Shown: positions 43,917 to 53,235, counted from the stretch's first letter. The stretch is DNA of 64,000 nucleotides from Cellulosilyticum lentocellum DSM 5427 (GCF_000178835.2 NC_015275.1:1013001-1077000); one strand, 5' to 3'. A program made the numbers and translations. Notes: generated from the sequence alone by a model not told the origin.

Positions 43917-44264
43917 ATGATTATATTTGGATGGGGAAAAGTAACAAAGAAGTTTTTAGGAGCGATTGGAAGATTGCAGTGTGGGAATTGTAACAATGAA
44001 GCGCAGTGGGAATTATGTGTACTTAGGGTATGGTTTACTTTGTTTTTTATTCCAGTTATTCCATATAAAACGACTTATTGCATGATGTGTCCAGTCTGTA
44101 ACAGCTACATAGAAGTAAGCAAAGAGCGTTTTGAGGAATTAAAGGGTGCTTTAAGTGGTGGGATAGATGATGCGATTAAATACGCGGGGAAAACCCCTAC
44201 ACAAATTAGCTATTTAAAAGCCATGGAAGAACAAAGACGAAGAGAAGTAAGTGAAAAAGAATAA
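43917..44264 (+). CDS. zinc-ribbon protein (115 aa)
   Basis: This small protein has two CxxC pairs (LQCGNCNNEAQW and CMMCPVCNSYIEV) flanking a hydrophobic VWFTLFFIPVIPY segment. It is the arrangement of a family of zinc-ribbon membrane-associated proteins of unknown function. AAGGAGTGGGAG ribosome site. A hairpin with a T5 tail (44258-44285) overlaps its end. Confidence 0.75.
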   Translation: MIIFGWGKVTKKFLGAIGRLQCGNCNNEAQWELCVLRVWFTLFFIPVIPYKTTYCMMCPVCNSYIEVSKERFEELKGALSGGIDDAIKYAGKTPTQISYLKAMEEQRRREVSEKE

Positions 44265-44285
44265 TCTTTATAGGTTATTCTTTTT
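44258..44285 (+). terminator. terminator overlapping the zinc-ribbon gene end
   Basis: GAATAA pairs with TTATTC and is followed by T5. Confidence 0.6.
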
Positions 44286-44541
44286 ATATGAGTAACAATA
44301 GTTATAAATAGTTGTGCAAAGGCAGCTTTTGAATTCTAAGTAAGTTAATACAGAAAACGATAAATAGAGATAGATGAAACTTTTTGAGTATTTATTCTGT
44401 CTATATATAGAGAAAGTACTTTTTTTGATACATTTTTAAAACCAGGTTCAAAATAGCTATTAAATACCAAATAAATTGTTAGAGAATAAGGTTTAAAACT
44501 GTATAAAAAGATAGTATACTGGGTAATAAGGAGGGGATAAT

Positions 44542-44847
44542 GTGAAAAGAAACAACTTGCACTTTGGAAAATCAAAAAACAGATTTTACATGACTTTATT
44601 ATGGATTACTGGAGGAGCATGTGTTGTAACGAGTATTTTATTAGGAAGTTTTGTATATACTAATATGAGTCTAAATAAATATCACGTAACAATTAATCAA
44701 TTATCTAGCGAACTAGATAGTATAAAAAGCATGACAGATGAGATGGTACAGCAAGAAAAAGAATATAAAAATCAGCTAGAAGGGCTTAGCCAAGAACTAG
44801 CTAAATATGAACCAATCGTCATACCAGAATCAATGAAGAGTGAATAA
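44542..44847 (+). CDS. single-pass membrane protein with coiled coil
   Basis: The 101-residue protein has a basic N-terminus, one membrane helix (residues about 14-37) and an extracellular coiled coil (about 40-92), a bitopic arrangement resembling FtsL-like or sensor-partner proteins. GTG start after AAGGAGGGG. It lies 35 bases upstream of a polysaccharide deacetylase that has the same membrane-plus-coiled-coil layout. The two may pair through their coiled coils; this is inference. Confidence 0.7.
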   Translation: MKRNNLHFGKSKNRFYMTLLWITGGACVVTSILLGSFVYTNMSLNKYHVTINQLSSELDSIKSMTDEMVQQEKEYKNQLEGLSQELAKYEPIVIPESMKSE

Positions 44848-44882
44848 ACATAAGTTAGCATAGGGATGTAGAAGGTGGAAAA

Positions 44883-45809
44883 ATGGCATATAGGAAAAAG
44901 TCTCGTGTAGGGGCAACACTCGTATTTTTATTTTTATCAATATTTTTTGTATGTACAACTGGTGTGTTAGCATTTAAAATGCCCAATAAAGTACAAGAGC
45001 TTAGTGGGGTGAAGAAAGAACTTGCAGAGATTGAAGCATCTAAGGTAAGTATGCAAGCAGATTTAGAAGATTATAGTGGTAGAATTGAACAAATAAAAGA
45101 GCAAGTAGGACAAGTAAAACTAGATTTAGAAGAAGCACAAAAGAAAAATCCAGAATTAGCAAATTCTTTAGCGGGAGCAACAGAAAAATATGCTTATTTA
45201 ACCTTTGATGATGGACCAAGTGATAACACTGTTAAGATTTTAGACTTCTTAAAAGCAAATCATTTAAAAGCTACCTTTTTTGTATTAGGTAAAGAAAATC
45301 AAGATGATATTTATAAGCGTATTGTAGATGAAGGACATACGCTAGCGATTCATTCTAATACCCATCAATATAATCAAATTTATACAAGCGTAGATAGTTT
45401 TATGCAAGATATTAATGCTTTATCGAATCATCTAGAAAGTGTAACAGGAGTAAAACCAGATGTCATGCGCTTTCCAGGAGGTTCCAATAATACTATTAGT
45501 ATAAAACATGGTGGAAAAGATTTAATGGATCAAATTATTGCGAAGGTTAAAGAAGAAGGATTAGTTTATTTTGACTGGAATGTAGACTCTATGGATGCAT
45601 CGGCTAATAAACAAGATAAAAACGTAATCGTCAATTCTGTACTAAATGGTGCAGAGGGCCAAAAGCATGCTATTATTTTAATGCATGATGCAGCACCTAA
45701 AACAACTACAGTAGAAGCATTGCCAGAAATTGTAGAAGGGCTTAGAAAACAAGGCTTTACATTTGAAAAGTTAACAAGTGAAACAGTACCTGTTCAATTC
45801 AAAAAATAA
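44883..45809 (+). CDS. membrane-anchored polysaccharide deacetylase (NodB domain)
   Basis: One N-terminal membrane helix (residues 9-28) is followed by a coiled coil (about 35-85) and a carbohydrate-esterase-4 domain. The motifs are TFDDGPSD near 112, the metal HSNTH near 160, RFPGGSNN near 200 and a late LMHDAAPK. Such enzymes remove acetyl groups from peptidoglycan or other surface glycans, giving lysozyme resistance or biofilm changes. The enzyme faces outward. Strong GAAGGTGG ribosome site. It is the partner of the preceding coiled-coil gene. Confidence 0.92.
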   Translation: MAYRKKSRVGATLVFLFLSIFFVCTTGVLAFKMPNKVQELSGVKKELAEIEASKVSMQADLEDYSGRIEQIKEQVGQVKLDLEEAQKKNPELANSLAGATEKYAYLTFDDGPSDNTVKILDFLKANHLKATFFVLGKENQDDIYKRIVDEGHTLAIHSNTHQYNQIYTSVDSFMQDINALSNHLESVTGVKPDVMRFPGGSNNTISIKHGGKDLMDQIIAKVKEEGLVYFDWNVDSMDASANKQDKNVIVNSVLNGAEGQKHAIILMHDAAPKTTTVEALPEIVEGLRKQGFTFEKLTSETVPVQFKK

Positions 45810-45836
45810 TGTATATTAATAAGAAAAAAATACTGA

Positions 45837-45867
45837 ACATCCGTCTTTAAATAAGGCGGATGTTTTT
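45837..45867 (+). terminator. terminator after the deacetylase gene
   Basis: AACATCCGTCTT pairs with AAGGCGGATGTT and ends in T5. Confidence 0.8.
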
Positions 45868-45933
45868 GTATATTTTTAGCTTGTTTGTCTAAAAATAAAA
45901 CATAGAGGTTATAACATCTAAGGAGTTGATGAT

Positions 45934-46131
45934 ATGGCAGGATATGTTTGTAAACAATGTGGTTATCGTAAAACAAGTAGACAAGTGTTAGATTATGTAT
46001 TAGAACCACCTATTTATCCGTTTATGACCACTAATTGTATACTTCCTTTTATGGCAATGGACTATATGTGGGGAAGTGAAGAAGTGTGTCCCAATTGTAA
46101 AGCAAACTACAATTGGGAGTTAATGCCATAA
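45934..46131 (+). CDS. small zinc-ribbon protein (65 aa)
   Basis: The protein carries CKQCG at residues 6-10 and CPNC near 52, a treble-clef-like zinc ribbon split by about 40 residues, and ends NYNWELMP. AAGGAGTTGATG ribosome site before the ATG. No larger family is recognised. Monocistronic between two terminated units. Confidence 0.7.
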   Translation: MAGYVCKQCGYRKTSRQVLDYVLEPPIYPFMTTNCILPFMAMDYMWGSEEVCPNCKANYNWELMP

Positions 46132-46240
46132 TTTGTTTATAAGATTCTCATAAAAAAGGTTAGAAGTTATTCTAAAAATAATATATAATATGTCATGAGG
46201 GAATATTTTTTGATTGTATAGTATGAAAGGAGAGGGAACA

Positions 46241-46969
46241 ATGAATAGAGTGTTAAATATTGCTCATAGAGGATTTAGTGGTAAGTATCCAGAAAACACT
46301 AATATCGCCTTTGCAAAAGCTTTAACTGAAGGATACTGTGATGGCATCGAAGTAGATGTGCACATGACAAAAGATGACAAGCTGGTTATTATTCACGACA
46401 GCAAATTAGACCGTACAACTACTGGTACGGGCTATATTAAAGATCATACACTTGATGAACTCCTAGAGTTTGATGCAGGCGTGAAATATGACCCTAAATA
46501 TAAAGGTGAAAAAATTCTATGTATTAAATCAGCACTAGAGCTAGTGAAAAAATATAATGTTAAGCTTTATGTGGAAATCAAAGATAGTGATGAGGACTAT
46601 GAAGCTATTGAAGAACAAGTTCTTGATCGTGTTAAATTAGTAGGTGCAGAGGACAAAGTTATTTTATCTTCTTATAATGTAGAAACATTAAAACGCATTA
46701 AAACTATGGCACCTAATATTCAAACGGCTTTACTTTGTAAAGAAATGCCTTTCGATATCCGTAGCTATCAATATGCAGATTCTATTTCTTGTGATTACAC
46801 AAAAATAGATAAAGCTGCTATTGAAACAGTTCATAGCATTGGTAAAAAAGTAACAGTTTGGGTAGTTGATGATATAGCAGATATGAAACTTATGAAAGAA
46901 TATGGTGTTGATGCAGTAATTACAAATCATCCAGATACTTTCAATGATGTTATTAACGGTTTATGCTAA
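46241..46969 (+). CDS. glycerophosphodiester phosphodiesterase
   Basis: The enzyme hydrolyses deacylated phospholipids to glycerol-3-phosphate and an alcohol. The 242-residue TIM barrel has HRGFSGKYPENT near residue 9, EVDVHMTKDDKLVIIHD near 40 and KLYVEIKD near 120, with the catalytic His/Glu/Asp residues present. The ATG at 46241 follows AAGGAGAGG, so the in-frame upstream codons from 46214 are rejected. No signal peptide, so it is cytosolic. Confidence 0.93.
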   Translation: MNRVLNIAHRGFSGKYPENTNIAFAKALTEGYCDGIEVDVHMTKDDKLVIIHDSKLDRTTTGTGYIKDHTLDELLEFDAGVKYDPKYKGEKILCIKSALELVKKYNVKLYVEIKDSDEDYEAIEEQVLDRVKLVGAEDKVILSSYNVETLKRIKTMAPNIQTALLCKEMPFDIRSYQYADSISCDYTKIDKAAIETVHSIGKKVTVWVVDDIADMKLMKEYGVDAVITNHPDTFNDVINGLC

Positions 46970-46983
46970 GAAAAAGAGTATAG

Positions 46984-47023
46984 GACGTAAGAAAAGCTAG
47001 CTGGCTTTTCTTACGTCTTTTTT
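46984..47023 (+). terminator. terminator after the glycerophosphodiesterase gene
   Basis: A perfect 14-bp stem, GACGTAAGAAAAGC with GCTTTTCTTACGTC, is followed by T6. Confidence 0.88.
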
Positions 47024-47208
47024 ATGCGTTCTTTATATGCATCTTATACACTTCATGATAGGGTATATTATAGCCTTATGGGAGATATATTTATAGTAGG
47101 CCTATGGTATATAGGATAACTTCTAAAGATAGCTAGTCAATAAGGAGGGATTGCTATATAATATAGGTAGAAGATCATATAGGCAAAAGGATAGAGAGGG
47201 GGATGGAT

Positions 47209-48090
47209 ATGGAATCTCCAATTGCAGCAATAGGCTTTTCTGATATAGAAAAAAAATATAATCTTGAGAAGATTGTGAGTGGCATTCTAGATAAGCCAAC
47301 GAAGCAAGTTGCAAGTCGCAAAGCAAATCAAGATATTATCGCAGAGTATTTAAAAGAATTTGGAAAAGATATGTATGTCATGGTTAGGATTGTCGTAAGG
47401 GCAGACCAAAAAGATACTAAGCTTGAAATAGAACAGTGTGAACCTTATTTAAGTAGTCATTATACCGTAAAAGTAGAAGATCTTAGTGTAGAATGCATAG
47501 ACGACGAGTATAATTATTATGCTATTTGTGAAGAAGCAGAGACAGGCATGCAATTCATTTTTTGGCTACAAAATGTAGTAGAATATACAGAAGCAGTAGA
47601 AATGATGCAGACTTTTAATGAAGTTCAGATTGCAGCACTTGCCATGGAAGGTACTGTTGTGCTTCCTATTGAAAAAGATGAGGAAGATGAGGCTGTAGAA
47701 AAAGAAGAAAGAGAAAAAATTAAAGTGATGCTTCAAAAAGCTAGAGAAGGCGATGAAGATGCTAGAGCTAAATTAGAAGAAGAAGAAAAAGAGTTAGATG
47801 ATCAATTAAAAGAGCGTATGTTTGAAGAAGATTTCCTTTCTATTATGAGCGGTTATTTTGTACCGACTACTTTGGTAGATGCTACGTATGCTATATTAGG
47901 AGAAATTACAGATATACAGAATAGAAAAAATACGCAAACAGGAGAAGAATCATATCTTTTCACTTTAGATGTAAATGATATGCCGCTAGAAGTCCTTATT
48001 AATAAAGCTAATCTTGTAGGATATCCAAGCATAGGTATGCGTTTTATGGGTACTTGTTGGCTACAAGGAACTATTGTGACCTCTAAATAG
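47209..48090 (+). CDS. hypothetical protein, DUF3881-like
   Basis: This 293-residue acidic cytosolic protein has an N-terminal mixed domain (IAAIGFSDIEKKYNLEKIV) and a highly charged helical insert (residues about 155-205, mostly Glu/Lys). Its C-terminal domain (YAILGEITDIQNRKN to GTCWLQGTIV) has an OB-like strand pattern. It matches my recollection of the Lachnospiraceae family DUF3881; function unknown. The ATG at 47209 has GAGGGGG six bases upstream, preferred to the ATG at 47203. Confidence 0.7.
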   Translation: MESPIAAIGFSDIEKKYNLEKIVSGILDKPTKQVASRKANQDIIAEYLKEFGKDMYVMVRIVVRADQKDTKLEIEQCEPYLSSHYTVKVEDLSVECIDDEYNYYAICEEAETGMQFIFWLQNVVEYTEAVEMMQTFNEVQIAALAMEGTVVLPIEKDEEDEAVEKEEREKIKVMLQKAREGDEDARAKLEEEEKELDDQLKERMFEEDFLSIMSGYFVPTTLVDATYAILGEITDIQNRKNTQTGEESYLFTLDVNDMPLEVLINKANLVGYPSIGMRFMGTCWLQGTIVTSK

Positions 48091-48151
48091 TACTTGACGA
48101 ATAGCAAATAAAAATGTAGTATAATAATTGCGATAACTTTTAAAGTTATAG

Positions 48152-48225
48152 GTTTCCGTAGCTCAGTAGGATAGAGCGACCGCCTCCTAAGCGGTAGGCC
48201 GCTGGTTCGATTCCAGTCGGGAACG
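48152..48225 (+). tRNA. tRNA-Arg (anticodon CCU)
   Basis: Acceptor arm GTTTCCG pairs with CGGGAAC (48218-48224, one G-U pair). D arm GCTCAGTAGGATAGAGC, anticodon loop CTCCTAA (anticodon CCT) on a CCGC/GCGG stem, and GGTTCGATTCC T arm. No encoded CCA. Confidence 0.95.
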
Positions 48226-48234
48226 TATAAATGC

Positions 48235-48277
48235 AAAAAAACAGCTTATAGGTTTTAGCCTATAAGCTGTTTTTTTA
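48235..48277. terminator. terminator after tRNA-Arg(CCU)
   Basis: A7-CAGCTTATAGG pairs with CCTATAAGCTG-T7, a strong symmetric hairpin. Confidence 0.88.
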
Positions 48278-48456
48278 TTGTAATAAAGGTTTTAGTTAAT
48301 ATACAGAATGTATTTACATATTATTCATAGGATAAAAAACAAAGGTGGAGTAACTGGAAAGAAAAAATTTGATGAAAAGTCGACGTAAATATTGAAATGA
48401 TACAAATATTGCTATATAATGTGGAAGTTACTATTAATATATTTTTGGAGGACAAT

Positions 48457-48942
48457 ATGAAAAAATTCGCAGTATTAGCTTTATTATTAAGCTCAATGTT
48501 AACATTAACAGCTTGTGGTTCTAAAACAGAAGCGCCAGCAGAAACACCAGTTGCTACAGAAGCGCCAGCAGCTTCAGAAACTCCAGCAACAGAAGAAGCT
48601 TTCACAGGTGAAAAAGTTGGTGAAGTAGCAGATGAAGAAGGAAAAACAGTTGCAACTGTAACATTTGAAGCTGGGACACCAGTAAGCGTTAAATTTGATT
48701 ACATTAGTACAAAAGATAACTCAAGTAAATATGAAGCAGCAGCTGCTGGAACATATGACATGGGTGAAGGAAGTACACCTTGGAATGAACAAGTAGATTC
48801 ACTTGCTACATTCTTAGCTGAAAATAACTTCGATTTAGAAAAAGTTACATTAACAGACGAAGATGGTCACACTGATGCTGTAACAGGTGTTTCTATCAAA
48901 GTTCCTGCTTTATTAGAAGCAGTAAAAGCTGCATTAAACTAG
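48457..48942 (+). CDS. FMN-accepting lipoprotein of the electron-transfer locus (PplA-like)
   Basis: The 161-residue lipoprotein has a signal peptide with lipobox LTAC (Cys20), a proline/alanine/threonine-rich spacer (about residues 23-48) and one FMN-binding domain. It ends with DAVTGVS, matching the D-x-x-[TS]-G-x-[ST] flavinylation motif whose last residue receives FMN from ApbE. It should sit outside the membrane and pass electrons to extracellular acceptors. Listeria PplA has two such domains, this has one. The ATG at 48457 follows GGAGGA; the frame upstream from 48397 is not used. Confidence 0.8.
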   Translation: MKKFAVLALLLSSMLTLTACGSKTEAPAETPVATEAPAASETPATEEAFTGEKVGEVADEEGKTVATVTFEAGTPVSVKFDYISTKDNSSKYEAAAAGTYDMGEGSTPWNEQVDSLATFLAENNFDLEKVTLTDEDGHTDAVTGVSIKVPALLEAVKAALN

Positions 48943-48955
48943 TAAAGACACATAT

Positions 48956-49004
48956 AAAACTACCCTAGTATAAGAGGTTACCTCTTATACTAGGGTAGTT
49001 TTTG
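48956..49004. terminator. bidirectional terminator between lipoprotein and ApbE genes
   Basis: AAAACTACCCTAGTATAAGAGG pairs with its near-perfect complement over about 20 bp and ends in T5. It serves convergent genes on both strands. Confidence 0.88.
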
Positions 49005-49042
49005 ATTTGGTAACGGATTAAGAAACGAAGTAGTGATAGATA

Positions 49043-50098
49043 CTAATTAGCTAAAGTAAAAGCATCATTAGTTAGGGTGAAAATATCTTTTAATCCCTCT
49101 GTGATATAGATTTTGTAATCTGTTGTTATAAAAATAGCCTCAACATCAGGTTGGCTTTCAACAAATTCAAGACCTTTTTCTATACCAAGAGCAAAGACAG
49201 AAGTAGAGAGTGCATCCCCATCTGTAGAGGATTTACTGACAATGGTTACACCAGCAATTTCATTTTCATAAGGATAACCTGTTTTAGGGTCTAGAATATG
49301 ATGATACTTATGACCAGCTTCATCTTCGATGTAACGTTCATAAATACCTGATGTAACGATGGAGTGATCAGCAGTCGTTAGGCGCCCAATAATTTTACCT
49401 CTGGGATTAAAAGGATCTTGAACACCAATATTCCATAAAGAGCCATCTACTTTAGTACCTAAGGTATAAAGGTTACCACCTAAGTCTATTAAAGCATGCT
49501 GAACACCTTGTGAGCGAAGTAAGTCAGCAATTTCATCAGCGGCATAGCCTTTACCAATGCCTCCTAAATCTAACTGCATTCCCTTTTCTTTTAAATAAAC
49601 AGTTGAATCTGCAGCATTTAATGTGGCTTTATCAAATCCAACTAAAGGGAGGGTCGCCTTAATTTCCTCAGGACTAGGAATCCTGGCCTCAGGGAAACCA
49701 ATGTTCCAAAGTTTAACAATAGGCCCAACAGTAATATCAAATGCGCCATCAGTAAGATCACTATAAGCTAGACCTCTTTCAATTACCTTAAAAGTATCTT
49801 CATCTACTTGAACAGGTGCGATTCCAGCTTGGTTATTAATTTCATCAATTAAAGTGCCTGTTTTATTGATACTTAAGGTATCTTCTAATTCATGGAGCCT
49901 ATTAGCTGCTAAATCAAGTATTTCTTCAGATTGATGGTCATAAAGAGAGATTTTAGCAACCGTCCCTAAAACAAACTCTGTACGGGATAATGGCTCGACT
50001 GTAGTAGGCGTGGCTTGATTACAGCCTGTTAAATAAATAACACCTATTAAAGAAGATAATATAAGAGACAGCCCAAATTTTTTTAAATAGTTATACAT
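49043..50098 (-). CDS. apbE: ApbE-family FAD:protein FMN transferase (FmnB-like)
   Basis: The enzyme splits FAD and attaches FMN to a Ser/Thr of target proteins outside the cell. The 351-residue product is a lipoprotein (lipobox LTGC near Cys26). Its motifs are FVLGTVAKISLYD near 45, LDLGGIGKGYAADE near 170 and GDALSTSVFALG near 310, as in ApbE. The adjacent convergent gene encodes a lipoprotein with a flavinylation motif, the evident substrate. The ATG at 50098 is preceded by GGAGGAAA; an ATG at 50110 would place that ribosome site inside the gene and is rejected. Confidence 0.93.
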   Translation of the reverse strand: MYNYLKKFGLSLILSSLIGVIYLTGCNQATPTTVEPLSRTEFVLGTVAKISLYDHQSEEILDLAANRLHELEDTLSINKTGTLIDEINNQAGIAPVQVDEDTFKVIERGLAYSDLTDGAFDITVGPIVKLWNIGFPEARIPSPEEIKATLPLVGFDKATLNAADSTVYLKEKGMQLDLGGIGKGYAADEIADLLRSQGVQHALIDLGGNLYTLGTKVDGSLWNIGVQDPFNPRGKIIGRLTTADHSIVTSGIYERYIEDEAGHKYHHILDPKTGYPYENEIAGVTIVSKSSTDGDALSTSVFALGIEKGLEFVESQPDVEAIFITTDYKIYITEGLKDIFTLTNDAFTLAN

Positions 50099-50333
50099 TT
50101 TTTCCTCCATTTAATGACTAAATGAAAGCTTAAAATAAGCTTTCTAGCCTGTATTATACTACAAAATAAATAGAATGGTATACGCTTACCAAGGCTAAAC
50201 TGGAAAAACTATCTATTGAGAAAAATAGCAAACTAATAGTAGACTTCTTAACAAAAATTCGGTATAGTTATTATGTAAAATAAACTAAAATAATTAATTA
50301 CAAAAATGAGACACATTATAAACGAGGTGAAGG

Positions 50334-52217
50334 ATGAGTAAAGTAACGAATATCGTTATACTTGGGGCAGGTTATGCTGGAGTGCATGCCGCAAAAAAAC
50401 TTGCTAAAAAGTACAAGAAAAATAACGATGTACAAATCACACTAATCGATAAAAATCCGTATCATACTCTCATGACAGAACTTCATGAGGTAGCAGGTGG
50501 CCGTGTGCCAGAAGAGTCAGTTAAGGTAGACCTTAGCCAAATCTTCCACAGAACGAAAGTAAAAGTAGTAGTAGACTATATCGATAATGTAGATATAGCT
50601 GCGCAAAAAGTAAAAACAACATATGGTGAGTATGCATATGATTACTTAATGATTGGAATGGGTAATGAACCAGCATCTTTTGGTGTACCAGGTGTTGATG
50701 AGTATGGATTTAGCCTTTGGTCTCTTGAAGATGCCCTTAAAATCCGAGAACATATTGAATACAAATTTAAAGCAGCTTCACTTGAAAGAGATGAAGCTAA
50801 AAGAAGAGAAATGCTTACTTTCGCTGTGGCAGGTTCAGGCTTCACAGGGATTGAGATGGCAGGTGAACTTCTGGAGTGGAAATCAACGCTTGCACGTGAG
50901 TATAGAGTAGATGAAAGCGAAGTATCACTTCTTGTAGTAGAAGCAGCAGGCACTATTCTTAACATGTTAGATAGAAAACAAGCTGATAAAGCTGAAAAAT
51001 ACATGACTAAACATGGTGTACGTATTTTAAAAGATAGCCCAATTACAGAAGTAACACCAGATGCTATTACATTAAAATCAGGTGAAGTGATTAAAACACA
51101 AACACTTATTTGGACTTGTGGTATCCAAAATAACACTGCATGCTTAGCCTATGGATTAGAAACCACTAGAGCTAACCGTCTTCAAGCTAATGAGTACATG
51201 CAATCAACTCATCATGAAAATGTATATCTAATCGGTGACTGTGCATACGTAGAAGAGGAGCCAGGTAAAGGAAATCCTCAAATTGTAGAAGCGGCAGAGC
51301 AAACAGCGACAACAGCAGTGAAAAATATTATTGCTTCTATTGAAAACAAAGAAAAAGTAAAATTCAAATCTAGTTATCATGGTTTCATGGTATCAATAGG
51401 TGGTAAATACTGTGTAGCAAATTTAATGGGTATTAAACTTTCCGGTTTCTTTGCTATGGCAGCAAAACATATTGTAAATATGATTTACTTATTTGGAATA
51501 CTTAATATTCCAGCTGTATATCACTATTTACAACATGAATTCTTTGATATGAAAGAAAATAGAACGATTCTTAGAGGACACTTAGCTTCTAAAGGTAATC
51601 GTTTATGGCTCATTCCACTTAGACTTTATGTGGGCTGTGTATGGTTATTAGAAGGTCTTGCTAAACTCTGTGGTGAAGGTACATGGGAAACTGCAGTAGA
51701 TGCCCTATTCCATAAAGGTGAGTGGCTATTTACAATTGGTGCAGACAGCTGGGTAAAAGCTGGTAATATCAATATGCCATTTTCATGGCTTCAAGATGGT
51801 TTAACAGGTGCTTCATCAGCAGCAGAAGGTGCAGTAGAATATGCAACACCTATTTTAAGTAGTATGCCTAAATTCTATGAATCTATTATGAAAATCATGA
51901 TTCCAAATGAAACTATGGCTAATATTTTCCAAATCATGGTTGTTATTTTAGAAATTGGGATTGGACTTGCGCTTATTGCTGGTTTATTCACATGGCTTGC
52001 TTCAGCAGCATCAGTATTCATGACTATGAACTTTATACTTTCAGCTATGGCTGGATGGGATATTTTATGGTATACTTTTGGTGGAATTGCTTTAATGAGT
52101 GGTGCTGGTAGAACATTTGGTCTTGATTACTATGTAATGCCATGGATTACTAAGCTAGTAGGCAATTGGTGGATTGGTAAGAACAAGCATATTTATAAAG
52201 AAGAAAAAACTGCTTAA
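50334..52217 (+). CDS. ndh2: type II NADH dehydrogenase with C-terminal DoxX-like membrane domain
   Basis: The 627-residue protein has an NDH-2 flavoprotein part (FAD GAGYAGVHAAK at residues 11-21, NAD AVAGSGFTGIEMAGEL near 165, YLIGDCAYVEEE near 300). It is followed from about 420 by four or more membrane helices resembling DoxX/QoxD-like proteins (RLYVGCVWLLEGLAKL, then MAGWDILWYTFGGIALMSGAGR). Listeria Ndh2 of the extracellular electron-transfer system has a similar membrane tail and length. It passes electrons from NADH to a (demethyl)menaquinone. AGGTGA ribosome site. First gene of a rightward cluster with eetA, eetB and dmkB-like genes. Confidence 0.92.
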   Translation: MSKVTNIVILGAGYAGVHAAKKLAKKYKKNNDVQITLIDKNPYHTLMTELHEVAGGRVPEESVKVDLSQIFHRTKVKVVVDYIDNVDIAAQKVKTTYGEYAYDYLMIGMGNEPASFGVPGVDEYGFSLWSLEDALKIREHIEYKFKAASLERDEAKRREMLTFAVAGSGFTGIEMAGELLEWKSTLAREYRVDESEVSLLVVEAAGTILNMLDRKQADKAEKYMTKHGVRILKDSPITEVTPDAITLKSGEVIKTQTLIWTCGIQNNTACLAYGLETTRANRLQANEYMQSTHHENVYLIGDCAYVEEEPGKGNPQIVEAAEQTATTAVKNIIASIENKEKVKFKSSYHGFMVSIGGKYCVANLMGIKLSGFFAMAAKHIVNMIYLFGILNIPAVYHYLQHEFFDMKENRTILRGHLASKGNRLWLIPLRLYVGCVWLLEGLAKLCGEGTWETAVDALFHKGEWLFTIGADSWVKAGNINMPFSWLQDGLTGASSAAEGAVEYATPILSSMPKFYESIMKIMIPNETMANIFQIMVVILEIGIGLALIAGLFTWLASAASVFMTMNFILSAMAGWDILWYTFGGIALMSGAGRTFGLDYYVMPWITKLVGNWWIGKNKHIYKEEKTA

Positions 52218-52229
52218 TATAAATGATTT

Positions 52230-52262
52230 TATTTCGCCTTACCTTTGTGTAAGGCGAAATTT
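52230..52262 (+). terminator. weak terminator or attenuator between ndh2 and the eetA-like gene
   Basis: ATTTCGCCTTAC pairs with GTAAGGCGAAAT, but only TTTG follows, so read-through into the next genes is likely. Confidence 0.55.
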
Positions 52263-52298
52263 GTATGTAAAAGTTGTTGGTAAAAAGAGGGTAACGCC

Positions 52299-52682
52299 AT
52301 GAAAAAATGGGATAAAATAATTATTGGAGTGTTATTGCTCATTTCCTTCTTACCGTATCTATTATTTAAAGTGTTTTTGTTAGGAGACTTTAATGGTACC
52401 TATGCTTATATTACGGTAGGAGGTAAGCCTTATATGGATATTCCTTTAACGGGACAAGTTACGTCTAAGGAATATACGATTAAATCGTCAATAGGAACAA
52501 ATGTGTTAGTGGTAGAGAATGAAAGCATCAGAGTAGAAGAAGCAGATTGTCCAGATCATCTTTGTGAGGAGTTTGGGGCAAAAAACCAAGTTGGTGATGT
52601 GATTGTTTGTTTACCACACCAAGTTTATATAGAAATAAAGGGTACTGACCATAATAATGAAGTAGATGGCAGAATTTATTAG
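52299..52682 (+). CDS. eetA: NusG-domain-II protein, EetA-like
   Basis: The 127-residue protein has one N-terminal membrane helix (residues 7-27) and an extracytoplasmic NusG-domain-II-like barrel. Its conserved EADCPDHLCEEFG near 87 has two cysteines. In Listeria, EetA sits beside Ndh2, EetB and DmkB in the flavin-based electron-transfer cluster, where it is needed for electron export. Same order here. The ribosome site is a modest GGTAACG. Its stop overlaps the ribosome site of the next gene. Confidence 0.82.
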   Translation: MKKWDKIIIGVLLLISFLPYLLFKVFLLGDFNGTYAYITVGGKPYMDIPLTGQVTSKEYTIKSSIGTNVLVVENESIRVEEADCPDHLCEEFGAKNQVGDVIVCLPHQVYIEIKGTDHNNEVDGRIY

Positions 52683-52692
52683 GAGGAGAAAT

Positions 52693-53235
52693 ATGCAAAA
52701 AACAAGACATTTAATTTATATGTCCCTCCTTGTAGCTCTTGCATTAGTGCTACATTTGATTGAAAGAAATATTCCTGTTCCTTTTATGACGCCGGGTGCT
52801 AAATTAGGCTTAGCCAATTTGATTACTGTATTAGCACTTTATACCTTACCAAAGAAAAGCGATGTTATTAAAGTGATAGTTGCTAGACTTTTTCTTAGTA
52901 GTATTTTTGGCGGAAGTGTATCGGGGCTAATGTATGGTAGTATGGGTGCAGTACTTAGTTTTTTGATTATGGTAGTGATTAAGGACGGATTAAAAGAAAA
53001 AGTAAGTATTATAGGAGTAAGTGCGGCAGGTGCAGTATTCCATAATATTGGTCAGCTCTTAGTAGCGGCATTTATTGTGAGAAATATAGGCGTTATGCTA
53101 TATTTGCCATTCTTGTCCTTGGCAGGAATTGTAACTGGTATTTTTGTGGGAATGGCAGCGAATTATGTAATAGGGCACATGAATAAACTTACTATATTTA
53201 GAGATATCATGGAAATAGAAAAGAGGAATCATTAA
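52693..53235 (+). CDS. eetB: Gx transporter family / EetB-like membrane protein
   Basis: The 180-residue protein has about five membrane helices and an ECF-type substrate-binding-subunit character: LIERNIPVPFMTPGAKLGLANLITVLALY and LFLSSIFGGSVSGLMYG. In Listeria the neighbour EetB is part of the electron-transfer cluster, presumably with EetA. The ATG at 52693 has AGGAGGAG directly upstream; an earlier in-frame start at 52666 would overlap the previous gene. It ends TAATG, overlapping the next start by one base. Confidence 0.85.
   Translation: MQKTRHLIYMSLLVALALVLHLIERNIPVPFMTPGAKLGLANLITVLALYTLPKKSDVIKVIVARLFLSSIFGGSVSGLMYGSMGAVLSFLIMVVIKDGLKEKVSIIGVSAAGAVFHNIGQLLVAAFIVRNIGVMLYLPFLSLAGIVTGIFVGMAANYVIGHMNKLTIFRDIMEIEKRNH

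Noticed and set aside
47853-48236. Minus-strand ORF of 127 codons over the second tRNA-Arg
   Set aside because: Antisense shadow of the DUF3881-like gene and tRNA.
50642-51136. Minus-strand ORF of 164 codons inside ndh2
   Set aside because: Antisense shadow of a strongly conserved gene.
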